A stretch of DNA of 64,000 nt from Schistocephalus solidus (taxonomy: Eukaryota; Platyhelminthes; Cestoda; Diphyllobothriidea; Diphyllobothriidae): the NCBI GenBank assembly GCA_017591395.1, contig WEDG01005469.1, positions 1 to 64,000 of the forward strand, written 5' to 3'. The notes under the pieces were generated by a model. That model saw nothing but the letters and a program-made list of their open reading frames with translations. It had not been told where the DNA came from and did not search any database. A program made the translations under genes and the position numbers. The stretch's first letter is position 1. The number at the start of each line of letters is the position of its first letter. Shown here piece by piece: positions 24,945 through 36,451 of this stretch.

Positions 24945-25800
24945 CACTCGGACTTTCTTGCGCCGAAGAACTACTCCAGGCCTACGTCACTGATGTACCT
25001 GCCGATGCTTTATTCCAACTACTAGACCTTTGCCTAAAAACCAACTTTTCCTTCTCCGGCCAATGCTATCAACAACTTAAAAGGGCCCCTATGGGGTCGC
25101 CCATATCCAGCTTCCTGACCGAAGCTGAAATGCAGAAATTGGAATCGATAACTCTCCCTAAAGTTAAACCAAAACTGTGGCTGCGATACGTAGATGATAC
25201 ATTTGTCATCATGAAGAAAGAAAGGTTATACCTGCTCCACAAAAATCTAAATTCCACATTCCAGGAATTTAATTCACGTTAGAAACGGAAGCTGATGGAC
25301 AACTCCCATTTCTGAATGTCCTCATACGTCAGAAAACTGATGGATCACTCCACACCTCAGTTTACCGCAAGAAATATTCTGAGGTCATCCTAAACTGAGA
25401 GTAATCATCCTGTCTCTCTCAAAAGGAGTTCTGTCTATAATCTCCTTAATCGAGCCAAAACACACTGCTCTGATGAAGAAAGTTATCGAGCAGAAATGAA
25501 AAACCTCTTTAACAGCACTATGGAACAAACCGTGGGTTCTCCAACAGTTGTCGCCTTCACAGCAGGGGGAAAGAGCCAGTCGGAGGTAACTCAACCAAGG
25601 TGAGACTTTTAACCACCTACGCGCCCATACAGCCGAACGTGGTCCACACAGGGAGCGCCAGCGGATCAGTCCATACGATTATGAGGGCAGGGCCCACCTG
25701 CAGACAGACCTCGCAGCCACCACAACCGCCGTGTAGGGGACAGAGGTCACACGGATGCGCCAATGGTCTGCCGCAGAGGAACGAAAGCCAATCATAGGCC
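24945..25800 (+). mobile_element. Penelope-like element fragment 1
   Basis: A plus-strand frame (about 24950-25282) reads from AEELLQAYVTDVPADALFQL through APMGSPISSFLTEAEMQKLE and LWLRYVDDTFVIMKKE. These are RT motifs typical of Penelope-like elements, with YVDD as catalytic motif. A stop at 25280 is followed by in-frame continuation LPFLNVLIRQKTDGSLHTSV and later RAKTHCSDEESY in another frame. 5' and 3' parts are missing. The region to 25800 (DLAATTTAV-like remnants) may be a ruined endonuclease. Confidence 0.82.
25091..25282 (+). pseudogene. Penelope-like RT, palm region
   Basis: Open part of fragment 1 with MGSPISSFLTEAEMQKLE (motif with the conserved SP) and WLRYVDDTFVIMKKE (catalytic YVDD). 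A premature stop follows FQEFNSR, after which the same frame family continues. It is a broken gene. Confidence 0.82.
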
Positions 25801-26018
25801 AGCAGGCAAGTTGGAGTTCATGCATCAAGCATGCTTATAATACGCGGCAAGCGGCGAGACTGAACACATCTAGGAAAGAAGAACAACCACCTTAACACTC
25901 TGATGATGTAAACGACGAAGTTTCCGAAACAGCAGGAGCAATACAGTGTAGTCCGTGAAAGCGCCATTTTTTTATCTAATTTGGATGATACAGAACAGGA
26001 TAATTTATGTGGACCTCG

Positions 26019-26020
<2 letters not shown>

Positions 26021-26057
<37 letters not shown>
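26021..26057. repeat. (AT)n microsatellite
   Basis: A TATA-type dinucleotide run of about 37 nt. Confidence 0.93.
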
Positions 26058-26059
<2 letters not shown>

Positions 26060-26189
26060 TCCTCTATTCATTTCGTCTGACGACGGGTTGGTGTCACCAA
26101 CTTGAAAATTTACGAGTACAACTCCATTTCCCGAAGAGCATTTTTTTCTTTTCATTATACTATCTCGGGATGCAAACCACCTCTGTTAT

Positions 26190-26212
26190 TCAATATATAT
26201 ATATATATATAT
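26190..26212. repeat. Short (AT)n microsatellite
   Basis: A TA run of about 22 nt just upstream of a SINE copy. The same association of an (AT)n tract with the SINE tail side is seen at position 1-70. Confidence 0.9.
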
Positions 26213-26239
26213 GATATTTTGCGGCTCACCTTTATGCTT

Positions 26240-26400
26240 AAGGAACTCGTATTTTCCGTTTTGCCCTGGAGTTAACACTAGAGCACTCAGGCTGTCGCAT
26301 AGTGACGTGTAGCATGTAATGTTTAAGTGGAACCGACAAAGACAAGGGAGACCGGAATGGCCATTTCTGGCTTATTAGCCGTAATCAGCCAGTCATGTGT
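26240..26400 (-). mobile_element. SINE copy 4, lacking the tRNA-like head
   Basis: Contains GACAAAGACAAGGGAGACCG and ATGGCCATTTCTGGCTTATT, then AGCCGTAATCAGCCAGTCAT, matching the SINE body. It ends at about 26400 where the head would begin. Confidence 0.7.
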
Positions 26401-27338
26401 GTAGGGGTAGCACCACACAGATAGCATTTAGTTGCTCCATTTGTCTCGTACAGGTTATTAATTCTCCTGTAGACGCCTCTAACTGGCACCCAACTCTCAC
26501 CTCTGGCTCCTCGAAGTTGGGTTCCTCCCAGCGGCCACATCCCGGGCGAACGTCACGACCGGGAGGTTACACCAGGTGAGGGTCCTTGGTGCTGCGTCTG
26601 CCTCCACGACCGGTATGTCTGATTCCCGAACTTTCCACCTCCCCCCTCTCAAAAAGTCCTACGGTGGGGGGCGACAGCAACCCCGTAGGTGGCCCAGGCT
26701 AACTCGGATCGTTCTCCCACTAAAACAAAACCGTGACCTATAGTGGAGTTTGGCAGCCGTCTGGGATTTCCAAGCAGCCCTATTTGGCAACAGCACTGCT
26801 TGCCTCCCCCGGAGGAAGGGGTTAGAAAAGGGGCTCTAAAAAAAATGCCGGGTGTCACGTCTTCTGCAGGCGGCCGCGGCTCACAGATCGCAAAATACGC
26901 TGTCGTAAACCTCAAACAAATAAAAAGACCTCCCATTCCCGTGCCATACCCTCAGGGCTGCTTGGGTGAGTCCACTCATACTAGCAGCCTGTAATGTTCG
27001 TATCTTTTAGAAAATCAAACGAGCAACCGGTCGGAGCGAAAGACGGTGCCGTTCGCTCGGGAACTGGCGCGCTACAAGGTGGACGTTACTGCTCTCAGCG
27101 AGACCCGCTTCTCTGACAGTGTCAGTTTGAGGAAATGGGTGCCGGCTACATCTTCTTCTGGAGCGGCCGGCCAAAGGCAGAGCAACGCGACGCTGGTGCT
27201 GCCTTTACCATCCGGAAAGACATCGATGGATTTTTGCCCTGTCTGCCGCAAGGTATAAATGATTGCCTGATGAGCCTCTTCGGGGAGATAAGTTCGGCAC
27301 CATAATCAGTGCCTACACTCCTCCAATGACGAGCTCTG

Positions 27339-28694
27339 ATGCGGCGAAGGACAAATTCTACGAGGACCTGCATACCCTGCTGGCGACTATGCCGGAGGTG
27401 GAAAAGTTCTTTGTCCTTGGTGACTTCAACGCCTGCGTCAGGCCAGAACACGCTGCCTGGAAAGGAATGCTGGGTTCCCACGGTCCCGGTAGCTGTAACG
27501 ATAACGGCCTCTTTCTTCTGCAAACTAATTTGGTTAAATTTGCCTGCTTACTCATTTGATTTCAGAAACCAAATAAACCAGAATCTGGAGGCCCTGTATG
27601 CTCCATATAATAACTCCACCGTGGAGACTCGAAGGTGTCAACTGCGAATCGTCATCCAGTCCACCGCCCCCGAAGTCGTCGGACGCGCACGCCGTCAATA
27701 CCAGGACTTGTTTGACGACAACGACGCTGACATCAGCATCTTACTAATGGAGAAGCTTGGACTACAAAAATCCTACATGGACATTCGGACTGACGCCACC
27801 AAAGCAGCCTTCTACAGGTGCCACTGCCTTGTTCATCAACGGCAGCGGAAGATGCAGGACGCCTGGATGATCAGAAAGGCTGAGGAAATCCAGGAGTATT
27901 CGGACCGCAATGAATTGAAAAACTTCTTCAAAGCCTTCAAGGCCATCTACGGTCCGTGTATGAAGGGGACCGCACCACTGCTCAGCTCTGACGGCACAAC
28001 GCTGCTGACAGAGAAATCGCAAATTCTGAATCGCTGGGCCGAGCACTTCAGAAGTGTCCTTAATTGCTCATCAGCCATCTCCGATGCTGCCATTTACCGG
28101 CTCCCTCAAGTGGACACGAACAATGACCTGGATCTGCCGCCTTCCCTACCAGACACCATCCGGGCCGTGCAGCAGATTTCCAGCGGTAAAGCACTGGGAT
28201 CCGACGCAATCCCACTGGAAGTCTACAAGCATGGTGGGCCCCGGCTGATGGCAGAACTCACAACACTCTTCCAGGACATGTGGCGCCAAGGACAAGTTCC
28301 TCAGTATTTCAAATACGCCACCATCGTCCATCTCTGCAAATTGAAGGGGATCCGACAACTATGTGCTAATCACAGAGGCATCTCGTTGCTCAACATCGCT
28401 GGGAAGCTCTTCGCCCGTACCCTTCTCAATCGGCTGAACAGTCACCTAGAGCAGGGCCTGCTCCTGGAAAGCAAATGTGGCTTTCGCCGACACCGTGGAA
28501 CAACTGATATGATCTTTGCAGCCCGCCAGCTACAAGAGAAGTGCCAGGAGATGCGAACTTACCTATATACTACATTCGTGGATCTAAAGAAAGCCATTGA
28601 CACGGTGAATCGCGACGGACTGTGGAAATCAGGCAGAAACTCGGCTGTCATGAGCGGTTCACGTGCATGGTGTGTCAGCTTCATGATGGGATGA
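27339..28694 (+). pseudogene. LINE endonuclease-RT polyprotein, copy 2
   Basis: A 451-codon frame. Its first ~75 codons read the endonuclease out of frame; from about 27545 it is the true LINE frame ([20 protein letters not shown]). It covers the linker and RT fingers, ending in [18 protein letters not shown], where copy 1 has the normal AFDTVN. A single-base change then moves the coding to the frame starting near 28622 ([20 protein letters not shown]). Without the catalytic FADD region it cannot encode active RT. Confidence 0.85.
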
Positions 28695-28869
28695 CGGCGC
28701 GCGTCACTGACAACGGGACGGTATCCGAAGCATTCGCAGTGACCAACGGAGTGAAGCAGGGCTGCGTATTGGCCCCCACCCTGTTCAGTCTCATGTTCTC
28801 TGCTATGCTGATGGACGCCTACCGTGATGAGCAGTCTTGGATCCGCCAATGCACAGGCCCTCCTAACGT

Positions 28870-29615
28870 GCCCACGTTGTCAACGCACATTCCGCGCGCG
28901 AATCGGCCTGGTCGGATATCTTTGAACTCGATGCAACAAAATTCCCACAACATCAACCTCTGCCACACCTGCCTCAGATCCCACGACGCGATGGCCAGGC
29001 CAACCACTCATAACAACTTCATCGATGCTCAGTTGCCCATGGTCACTGACACCATCCTTCCTTCTCCACCCCACCCCCCCCCCTCCCTGCGCCAATCATG
29101 GTGACGAACACCACCTCCCCACTTCCACCACGTCAGTAGCCCCCTCCGACTACCTGCCACCTGCTATCTCCAACACCACCGCCACCGCCAGTACCAGCGA
29201 TGGGGACTCGGTACTAACCTGTCCTCAATGCGATCACACATTCCCCTCACACATCGGCCTGGAAGGTCACTCGCGAACCCATCGCACAGACACTGGTGAA
29301 CTAGAGACTCGAGCACCAACATACAGCAGAGACCACCGCCTCCAATGCCCTCACTGCCTACGCGCATTCACTCCTCCCATGGGCCTCAAAGGTCACATGC
29401 GCATCCACGAAAGCGGAATCCACAGCGATGCCAGCACATCTTGCGCACCCATCAACACTTCCCGTACTCTTCCCATGAGCTTGACTACCAGTACCAGCAG
29501 CAGAGCCCCCGCAGTTTCAACACTCCCCGAGCTATCTTGTCCTCATTTTCACCGCACATCACGCATCGGCCTGGTCGGTCAGTTGCGAATCCATCGCAAA
29601 GAGACCGGTGAACCA
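28870..29615 (+). pseudogene. C-terminal C2H2 zinc-finger array of LINE copy 2
   Basis: The first finger (about 28868-28920) reads TCPRCQRTFRARIGLVGYL in one frame, with its distal His lost. From 29025 another frame gives LTCPQCDHTFPSHIGLEGHS (H at the normal spacing, 29220-29290), LQCPHCLRAFTPPMGLKGHM (29340-29405) and a degraded LSCPHFHRTS-RIGLVGQL (29530-29590) followed by RIHRKETGEP. Spacing is C-x2-C-x12-H-x3-H in the good fingers. The array belongs to the retrotransposon and is not a host transcription factor. Role is inference: nucleic-acid binding during integration. Confidence 0.8.
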
Positions 29616-29619
29616 GTGG

Positions 29620-30370
29620 CGAAAGAAGTCATCGAAACTAGGCAGTCAGACGCCAACTCTATCAACCGCAGCATCGACCTACCAGTGTCTTATGAGGCCG
29701 TCAAGCACCATTGACGCACGAGAGGAGGACCAATGATAAACAAGGCGGCTAGAACTATTACAAGTGAGCACGAGAGACCGTATGAAACCGTATATTTTCC
29801 CTATTCTCTATCTCCGATGCTGCGCTCGAGTATGAGTGTGAAACGTCAGATAATTTTATCTACCCCAGAAATCGCCTTGTCTTCTCCTTCCATTTCAACA
29901 CCTGGGGTCTGTATTTTCTCCGATATCCATGAGAATTTCGGGTGCGAAGCGCTTGGCCCAGCATGGCATGGCAAATATTTCCCCGAAGACAAGGATCTAC
30001 ATGGGCAAAATTAGCTTTCTGCACGATTGCCTGAGGTTGGACATTATGCCACGGAGCGTCTCTGTAAGACCACCAGCTAAAACTGATTTCGGTCGGGGTG
30101 TCATCAGGAGCTGCGGTCGCTGCCTATTAAGAACCCTCGTTAATGAATGCCACGTTCGTCTACAAAAATACGGAAGGGAAATCGCACGGGAGAAAGCAGC
30201 ATGTACATCACGTCTGGAGATGACAACACTCCAAAACTTAGAGCGCTGGATCACAAATAGGACGCATGAGGCTCGAAACAAGAAGAAGGCCCAACTGCTG
30301 AACTAAATTTGTAGCCTAAAATAGGCTCAGGCACACGTACCTAAACAACCATCCGTCTATAAGCTGTCAT
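29620..30370 (+). repeat. 5' direct repeat (pLTR) of Penelope-like element 2
   Basis: Nearly identical to 32140-32877 along its whole length, including GTATATTTTCCCTATTCTCT and AATGAATGCCACGTTCGTCT. Differences are scattered substitutions and a ~20-nt indel near 30005-30020 (absent from the second copy). Confidence 0.9.
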
Positions 30371-30444
30371 CAAACCAACTTAGAGATGACCAGATTAAAG
30401 TGCTTTAGTACGAATCCGGCTTCAACGCAGGGGACGCACATACA

Positions 30445-31550
30445 GTGGATTTTATTTCCTCACTGGAAGCGACACTCTTAAAGACGCAGAGCACAGAAGA
30501 CGCCAAGAACTCGATCTGCCAACAAGTTGCATCGCTCATTATATCCCACAGGCCACACCGAACCATCTCTCCAGTCGAGGTAAAAGCCATTAGGGAATTA
30601 AAGAAGGACGCAGAAATTTTCATTGTTCCAGCGTACAAAGGACGGACAACTGTGATCTTGGACAAGTCGGAATACGTGGCAAAAGCTTAGGAGATACTAC
30701 ATGGCAGTCATTCATATACAATCGTTGAATCTGACCCTATGAAAACACTGGTAGGAAAAATCGATAAGGGTCTTAGTCAAATGAGGAGTCAAAAGGCAAT
30801 ATCCGAAAATGATTGGAGACAAATGAAACCACAGGATGCCACATTAGCGTAGGTCTATGGTTTACCAAAAATCCACAAGCCGAATGTTCCCCTACGGCCC
30901 ATCGTGGTGCTGAAATGTACGCCTACCTACGGACTGGCTAAATGGCTCGCTAAGCATTTGAAGAAGCTGGTAGATGGCTCAGAACACAGCCGTATCCTCA
31001 ACGCACTTCCTGGAAAAACTCCGAGGCATCACAATTGCCCCCCGATGAGATAATGGTGTTCTTTGGCGTCGTCTCTCTATTTACATCAATCCCAAAATAA
31101 ATGGCCATAATAGTCGTCGATGGCCTTCTGGGCAGAAGGTACGACGAAGAAGGAAAACCTTTTTAAAGGGAACACGCAATGGAGTTACTGGACTATTGCC
31201 TTCGCACGTACTTCACGTTCAACGACCGTGCTTATGAGCAAATCCAGGGAAACCCGATGAGATCACCGATCTCCGGTTATCTAGCGGAGGCCGCCCTGCA
31301 AGAACTGGAAACTCGGGTCTTCCAAATCTAAAAGCCGAAATTCTGGATGTACTACGTAGATGACACCTTTGTTATCATACACCGAGAAGCCAAAGTGAAC
31401 TTCAAAAGGGATATGAACTTTATTTTCCTACAGATTCAATTCATAATAGAGGAAGAAGAGGACGGAATTCTGCCTTTTTCGATGTTCAGATATCAAGGCA
31501 TGAGGACGGAACCCTCCAAAGTGACGTGTTTCGAAAAGCGATAAACACGG
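30445..31550 (+). pseudogene. Penelope-like reverse transcriptase (broken)
   Basis: The fingers domain (PAYKGRTTVILDKSEYVAKA) ends in a stop at 30690. RT resumes with [15 protein letters not shown], has another stop in VSLFTSIPK* and a third before KPKFWMYYVDDTF. The catalytic YVDD is intact (31350-31365). Penelope RTs are related to telomerase RT; this one is a decayed mobile element copy. Confidence 0.85.
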
Positions 31551-31924
31551 AGAAAATTCTTCACTTAAACAGCAATCACCCCCTGTCGAAAAACGCAGTT
31601 GCGTCCGATCGCTTTTTCGTCGCATCCAGACACACTGCAGCACAGAGGCTGAGAAGCTGCGAAAACGTTTAACCCTATGGTGCCTCTTTCTGGCCAGTGG
31701 ATATCCGCGCAGCATCGTAGACAAATGCTTGTACCAAAGGCACAAAAAGACCGAAGGTGATTTTAAACAAAGACTTGAAACCTTTCGTGTCTTGCCCTAT
31801 GTGAGTAACGTCTCAGAAGCCACTGCTCGCGTGTTAAGACCACTAAACATTGGCTTGGGACACCGGCCGGAGCTCACCATCCGTCGCTTATTCATTCAAC
31901 CAAAGGGTTGACTACCACCCGCAG

Positions 31925-32245
31925 ACACCTCAGGCGTTATTTACCGCGTCAAATGTCTAGACTGCCCGGCCAACTCCTGCGGCATGACCGACAAACGACT
32001 GAGTACGCGCATGCACTAGCACACTTTGGCCGTAAGGCGAAAGGATGTACGATCACGCGTCGCTATGCTTAGTCTAGAAAACAACCACCGGTTCGATTTT
32101 GACGGGGCTCAAGTGCTCGGCCGAGGCGAAATCAGACTGACGAGAGAAGTCATCGAAGCTTGGGAGTCAGACGTAAACTCTATAAACTGCAGCATCGACC
32201 TACCAGTGCCCTATGAGGCCGTCAAGCACCATTGGAGCACGAGAG
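31925..32245 (+). pseudogene. GIY-YIG-type endonuclease of Penelope-like element 2
   Basis: GVIYRV (GIY position), a Cys pair in KCLDCPA, then NSCG where YVG/YIG is usual, RLSTRMH followed by a stop and HTLAVRR, and HRFDFDGAQVLGRG. The final EAWESDVNSINCSIDLPVPY repeats in the 5' direct repeat as ETRQSDANSINRSIDLPVSY. The internal TAG shows it is broken. Confidence 0.8.
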
Positions 32246-32877
32246 GAGGACAAATGATAAACAAGGCGGCTAGAACTATCACAAGTGAGCACGAAAGACC
32301 TTATGAAACCGTATATTTTCCCTATTCTCTATCTCCGATGCTGCGCTCGAGTATGAGTGTGAAACGTCAGACAATTTTATCTACCCCAGAAATCGCCTTG
32401 TCTTCTCCTTCCATTTCAACACCTGGGGTCCGTATTTTCTCCTATATCCATGAGAATTTAGGGCGTGAAGCGCTTTGCCGAGCACGGAATTGGCAAATAT
32501 TTTCCCGTAGACAAGGATCTACATGGGCACGATTGCCTTAGGTCGGACATTATGCCGCGGTGCATCTCTGTAAGGCAACCAGCTTATACTGATTTCAGTC
32601 GGGATGTCGCCAGGAGCTGCCGTCGCCGCCTATTAAGAACCCTCGTTAATGAATGCCACGTTCGTCTACAAAAATACGGAAGGGAAATCGCACGGGAGAA
32701 AGCAGCATGTGCATCACACCTGGAGATGACAACACTGCAAAACTTAGAGCGCTGGATCACGATTAAGACGCATGAGGCTCGAGACAAGAAGAAGACTCAA
32801 CTGATGAACTAAATGTGTAGCCTTAAACAAGCTCAGGCACATGTACCTGAACAATCATCCGTCCATAATCTGTCCTC
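32140..32877 (+). repeat. 3' direct repeat (pLTR) of Penelope-like element 2
   Basis: The second copy of the flanking repeat. Similarity ends near 32877 (ATAATCTGTC), where the first copy continues into the internal RT region. Confidence 0.9.
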
Positions 32878-32879
32878 CT

Positions 32880-35800
32880 AGGAGAGGGATTATCGTAGGG
32901 ACACGAAAGCGTTTTGGTTTAGTGTGCTAAGTTACACCCGTAAAAAAACATCACATGAACAAAGAGTCATCACCAAGCTGCATCCTCGTAGCCAATTATT
33001 TTCTTCCCTTTTGGCTGGCGTATATAACCTGTTAATTTTTATCGTTTACGAAAAAGGATAGATCGATTGATATTCGAGTGGAAATCCAAAATCTCAAACT
33101 AACAAAGCTCTTTGCCAGCGATCGTTTCTCTTTCGCGGTTCCACATTTTTTTTCGACAAGACGGAACCTACGTCGAGCACAAACAGAACTGTTCAACAAG
33201 GTTGCTAGCAGTCTCACTTGCATTTTGATCCAATAACGGTACAGTCAAAGTGCATTTCAAATTCTGCAGTTGTTCCCAGTAGAATTGCATAGCAGGGTTC
33301 AGAGCTCACAAGAGGCGGTGACTGACTGTTTTTAATAAGATAGAGCAAATAAATGTTTGTAAGCAAACGCAGTTTGCAGCGTCCGATCTATGCTGGATGG
33401 AGGCGCGTTCAGGTCACCGGGCGACATTAATACCCAGCTCGGAGTGGGCCACCACTGACGGTCATGAGGCGGCCCATGTGGAGAAACGATTACGGCAGTC
33501 ACTGCAAATGCGGCACTTCGTAACTTTGCGAGAAAACCCGAGAATTTTCGTCCTAGGGCGGCTCCAATGGCCTGCGCCTTCAGTCACAATAACACGCGTT
33601 AGTATAGGCAGCCAAAAACTTTTCTATCATAGATCCGGAGACTGCAGGGTATGGAGGAGCAGGAGACGGGGGTCGCATGAGCCGACGTAGGCGATGAATA
33701 AAATTCAGGATACCCTAATCAGCATGGTGGTCGGCAGCCGAAAGATGACGCCCAACACTGGTGCAGCGACAGAGCACTCGCAATTCAGACAGTAGACTAA
33801 GCAAATTAGGAACATGGGGTTGGCCATAGGAATGTTTTACGAATTACATCATCATGGATGATACACGGAAGGTGTCCGAACAAACTTTACCAGTTTATAA
33901 AATCTCAGAAAAAGGCCATCCAAGGGAGCCAATAATTTCCGTATGCATGCGGGTTTCTCTTCACCTTCTAGTTGGTTTCTATACTCAATCAGTAGTTATT
34001 CCTAGCATTGCCGTTGTGTATAAACTGATAAACTGACTGTTAGGAACTTTCAACTGTCTCGCCTATGGTCCTTTAAAAACGAATACCAACCTTTAGTATG
34101 GAAAGCTATTGCTTAAAAACAGCTCGGGCCCCTTCGTTTCGGACAGCTGGCTATGGTACGCAGTGATCAAGCTCATGCTTCAAACCCCAACACTGGCGTA
34201 AACGGAATCGTTGTGGTTAGCACATGGACTGACTCTAACTCCAGTTAACTTCTCCACGACAGTTTTTCAGACCCAGTGGCAGCACTTGACATCCCACCTG
34301 ACTCCACATGAAATTAGAACAGGCCAGTGAGATAGACGTGGGTGTGGTAACTGCATGGTATGTTGGCAGGGTTGGTTAAGCAGATTATTCTGTCAGGGTG
34401 GAAAATTGAATGGCCCAGCCTGCTGACTTGTACCGACAATACACTGGCGCCATATTAGGGACAACCTGCCAGTGTCCTCCAAACCTGCAATTTACTTGAC
34501 GAGTGAAACTTTTTTGGTTTGATTCGAACTTGGAAGACAAACTAGTCTCCTGCGGCAGATCCGAAAAAATGACTAGCCGCCGATGCACTGTTGTCAAACG
34601 ATTTTGAGCAGGAACTTTTTTAGGACGCGTCAGGCTCAGGGTCAATCGGAATGATCGAAATCTGGTTACTAACTCAACCACAATGTCGTTTCACTAAGCC
34701 TATTCTACAAGCAGTATTACCTGTGCTTTTGATGCTAACCGTCTATTCGGGAAGGTTAAAGTGTACCCTGACACAACTTGTATCCTTGAGGCGCATCCCG
34801 GAGACTCTAAATCTGCTCGTTATGTGTCCAGTGGAGAAAAAACAAAACCAAAATTTGGGTTACGAAGGGAAGCCGGATTGGCGCCGATGTCCACACCACC
34901 TAAGTTTCTACAGCCCTAACACTTAGTCCAGTGAGTGGACGTTGTCGAAGCAAATTGTCTGATGACCAGAGCGTTTGCAGGCGCTGGAAAGGGAATCAGA
35001 GGAAGTACGCTTGGTAATCAGTTTCTGTTAGCCCAGGTTAGATTAAGAACAAGTGCTTCGTAAATTGGCACATTAGTTATAATAAGGTTGCGGTGGGTAC
35101 AAGCAGACGCCGCCACCTTGATGGATGGAAATTAGAACAGATGCCCAGTTTCAGGATGTATGCATTCCAATCTGATCCTATGTGGCCTCACAAAAATGTG
35201 CTTAACGCAGCTACAACACGCCGGCCGGCCGACATCTAAAACTCCAGCGATTTCGCGTGTGAACATGGATTTGTTTAAAGACGGATCGGTTATATCATGG
35301 CGTGCGTACTCGGGAGCTTTAACCCATTTCAGCTACGGTGACCAAGTGCATCTCCGACCGTCTTGTTATCGGAACGGTGGGCGTTCGGAAAACAGTAAGA
35401 CTGATTGTACACAGGTAGCCTTCGCCATAACCCGACTCCGAAGTATGTTTGGTCCCTGGCAGTGATTATCCTCGTCCTACTCAGCGGACCTTCAAACTAG
35501 TGACAGTCCCTTGTGTGCGAATGACATAAATTCTACTACGATGATACTAGGACGTCGCACATTCTGACTGTTTAATAGCGGTAAAATTTGAATTTCTGCT
35601 ATGATCCATCCTATTTGCGTGCCTTTATAGCCTTCCGTTCAGATTGGCTATATGATGTCCAATTCGCTTCAAGAGAAAGTTCTAGGAGAGCCGAGCAAAC
35701 TTCCAGGATGCATGCAACAATGAGATCCTAAGTGAGCACTGTGGCCACAGCCAATACGGGACGCTGTCGAGCGCACGCTCATGGCATGCAGCGTGGAGGA

Positions 35801-36450
35801 CGTGTAACGAACCACAGTTCCGACAGAATTGTTTAAATGGACTGGGAGCACTTTTCGCGCGGATCCCGGATGGGGGAATGACCGAATGTCGGTGAAGAGG
35901 CCGGTGCCCCCTTCCACTCTCGAACGCTGATCCCCGTCCCCACGATTACGGTCGCCGCTTATTGTATCCTTATCCTCCGTTCAATGTCAGCATCCCATCA
36001 TCCCTCCCTTCCTTATTTTCTATCGTGTCCTTTCATAGCTTTATATCCTTCTTACTAGTAGAATCAATTTCCAGCATTTCTGCCGTTCCTTCTAATGACT
36101 GTTGCGTTTGAGTGATCGGCATGGTGCTTAGAGACCCTGTTCAATACGCGCATCGTCTAATAACTACTACAGGTGCGTTACTCGCCCGTGTGTGTGCCAA
36201 CCTCGAAGTCCCTGGCCGCTACAGACGCGTGCACGTGCTTGTCTGTCGGATTGAAAACTTCAACCCAAAATCCAATAGTTTCGGCAATTCGTAGGTCCCA
36301 GTACCGCTGTAAAAGGTAAGAGATGAAACGGAAATTAACCTGGTCTTCGAAAATTATCTTTTTTAAAAAATAATAAAGCCGGTAAGAAATCGGAGACAAC
36401 TGCATCTGACTAGAGTTCTGCACCAATGCATGACGGAGGTAGATAATTGG
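32880..36450. other. No gene recognised
   Basis: Intergenic region between the Penelope element and the 3' end of the LARP7-like gene. Short frames (for example 33397-33690 and 35160-35465, plus) have no recognisable motif. One dispersed repeat is noted at 35.74 kb. Confidence 0.5.
35738..35794 (+). repeat. Dispersed repeat family D, copy 1
   Basis: The block GTGGCCACAG...GGGACGCTGTCGAGCGCACG, then CTCATGGCATGCAG, recurs in inverse orientation at 50086-50141. Only ~55 nt of clear similarity is seen. Confidence 0.6.
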
Positions 36451-36451
36451 T

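Larger units (their letters stand above)
26450..29615 (+). mobile_element. Zinc-finger LINE, copy 2 (internally deleted)
   Basis: A plus-strand non-LTR retrotransposon. The 5' leader (about 26590-27030) matches the leader of copy 1 (44.82-45.25 kb, minus). The endonuclease starts [17 protein letters not shown] (27070) and has VLGDFNACV (27415). Next to 27540 about 100 residues of the endonuclease are missing relative to copy 1. The RT fingers run to 28835 ([55 protein letters not shown]). The element then jumps to the C-terminal finger region, losing the FADD catalytic block present in copy 1. Three or four C2H2-like fingers end it. It abuts the Penelope-like element. Confidence 0.88.
29620..32877 (+). 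mobile_element. Penelope-like element 2 with terminal direct repeats
   Basis: Plus strand. Two direct repeats (29620-30370 and 32140-32877) flank a central RT. The repeat holds the end of the endonuclease reading frame followed by the start of the element (frame DCLRLDIMPRSVSVRPPA, then NECHVRLQKYGREIAREKAA). RT (about 30600-31550): [64 protein letters not shown] and YYVDDTFVIIHREA. A GIY-YIG-like endonuclease (31930-32240) follows: GVIYRVKCLDCPANSCGMTD, HRFDFDGAQVLGRGE and REVIEAWESDVNSIN. Several stops and frameshifts make it inactive. The arrangement matches the 'pseudo-LTR' tandem form known for Penelope-like elements. Confidence 0.88.

Noticed and set aside
29025..29714. A 229-codon plus frame that looks like a host C2H2 zinc-finger gene.
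   Set aside because: It is continuous, via a deletion, with LINE copy 2, has the same finger starts as the other LINE copies, and runs past its end into the Penelope element.
33397..33690. A 97-codon plus frame in a GC-richer patch.
   Set aside because: No recognisable family, and the flanking sequence shows no exon signals; it is possibly part of an old repeat leader.
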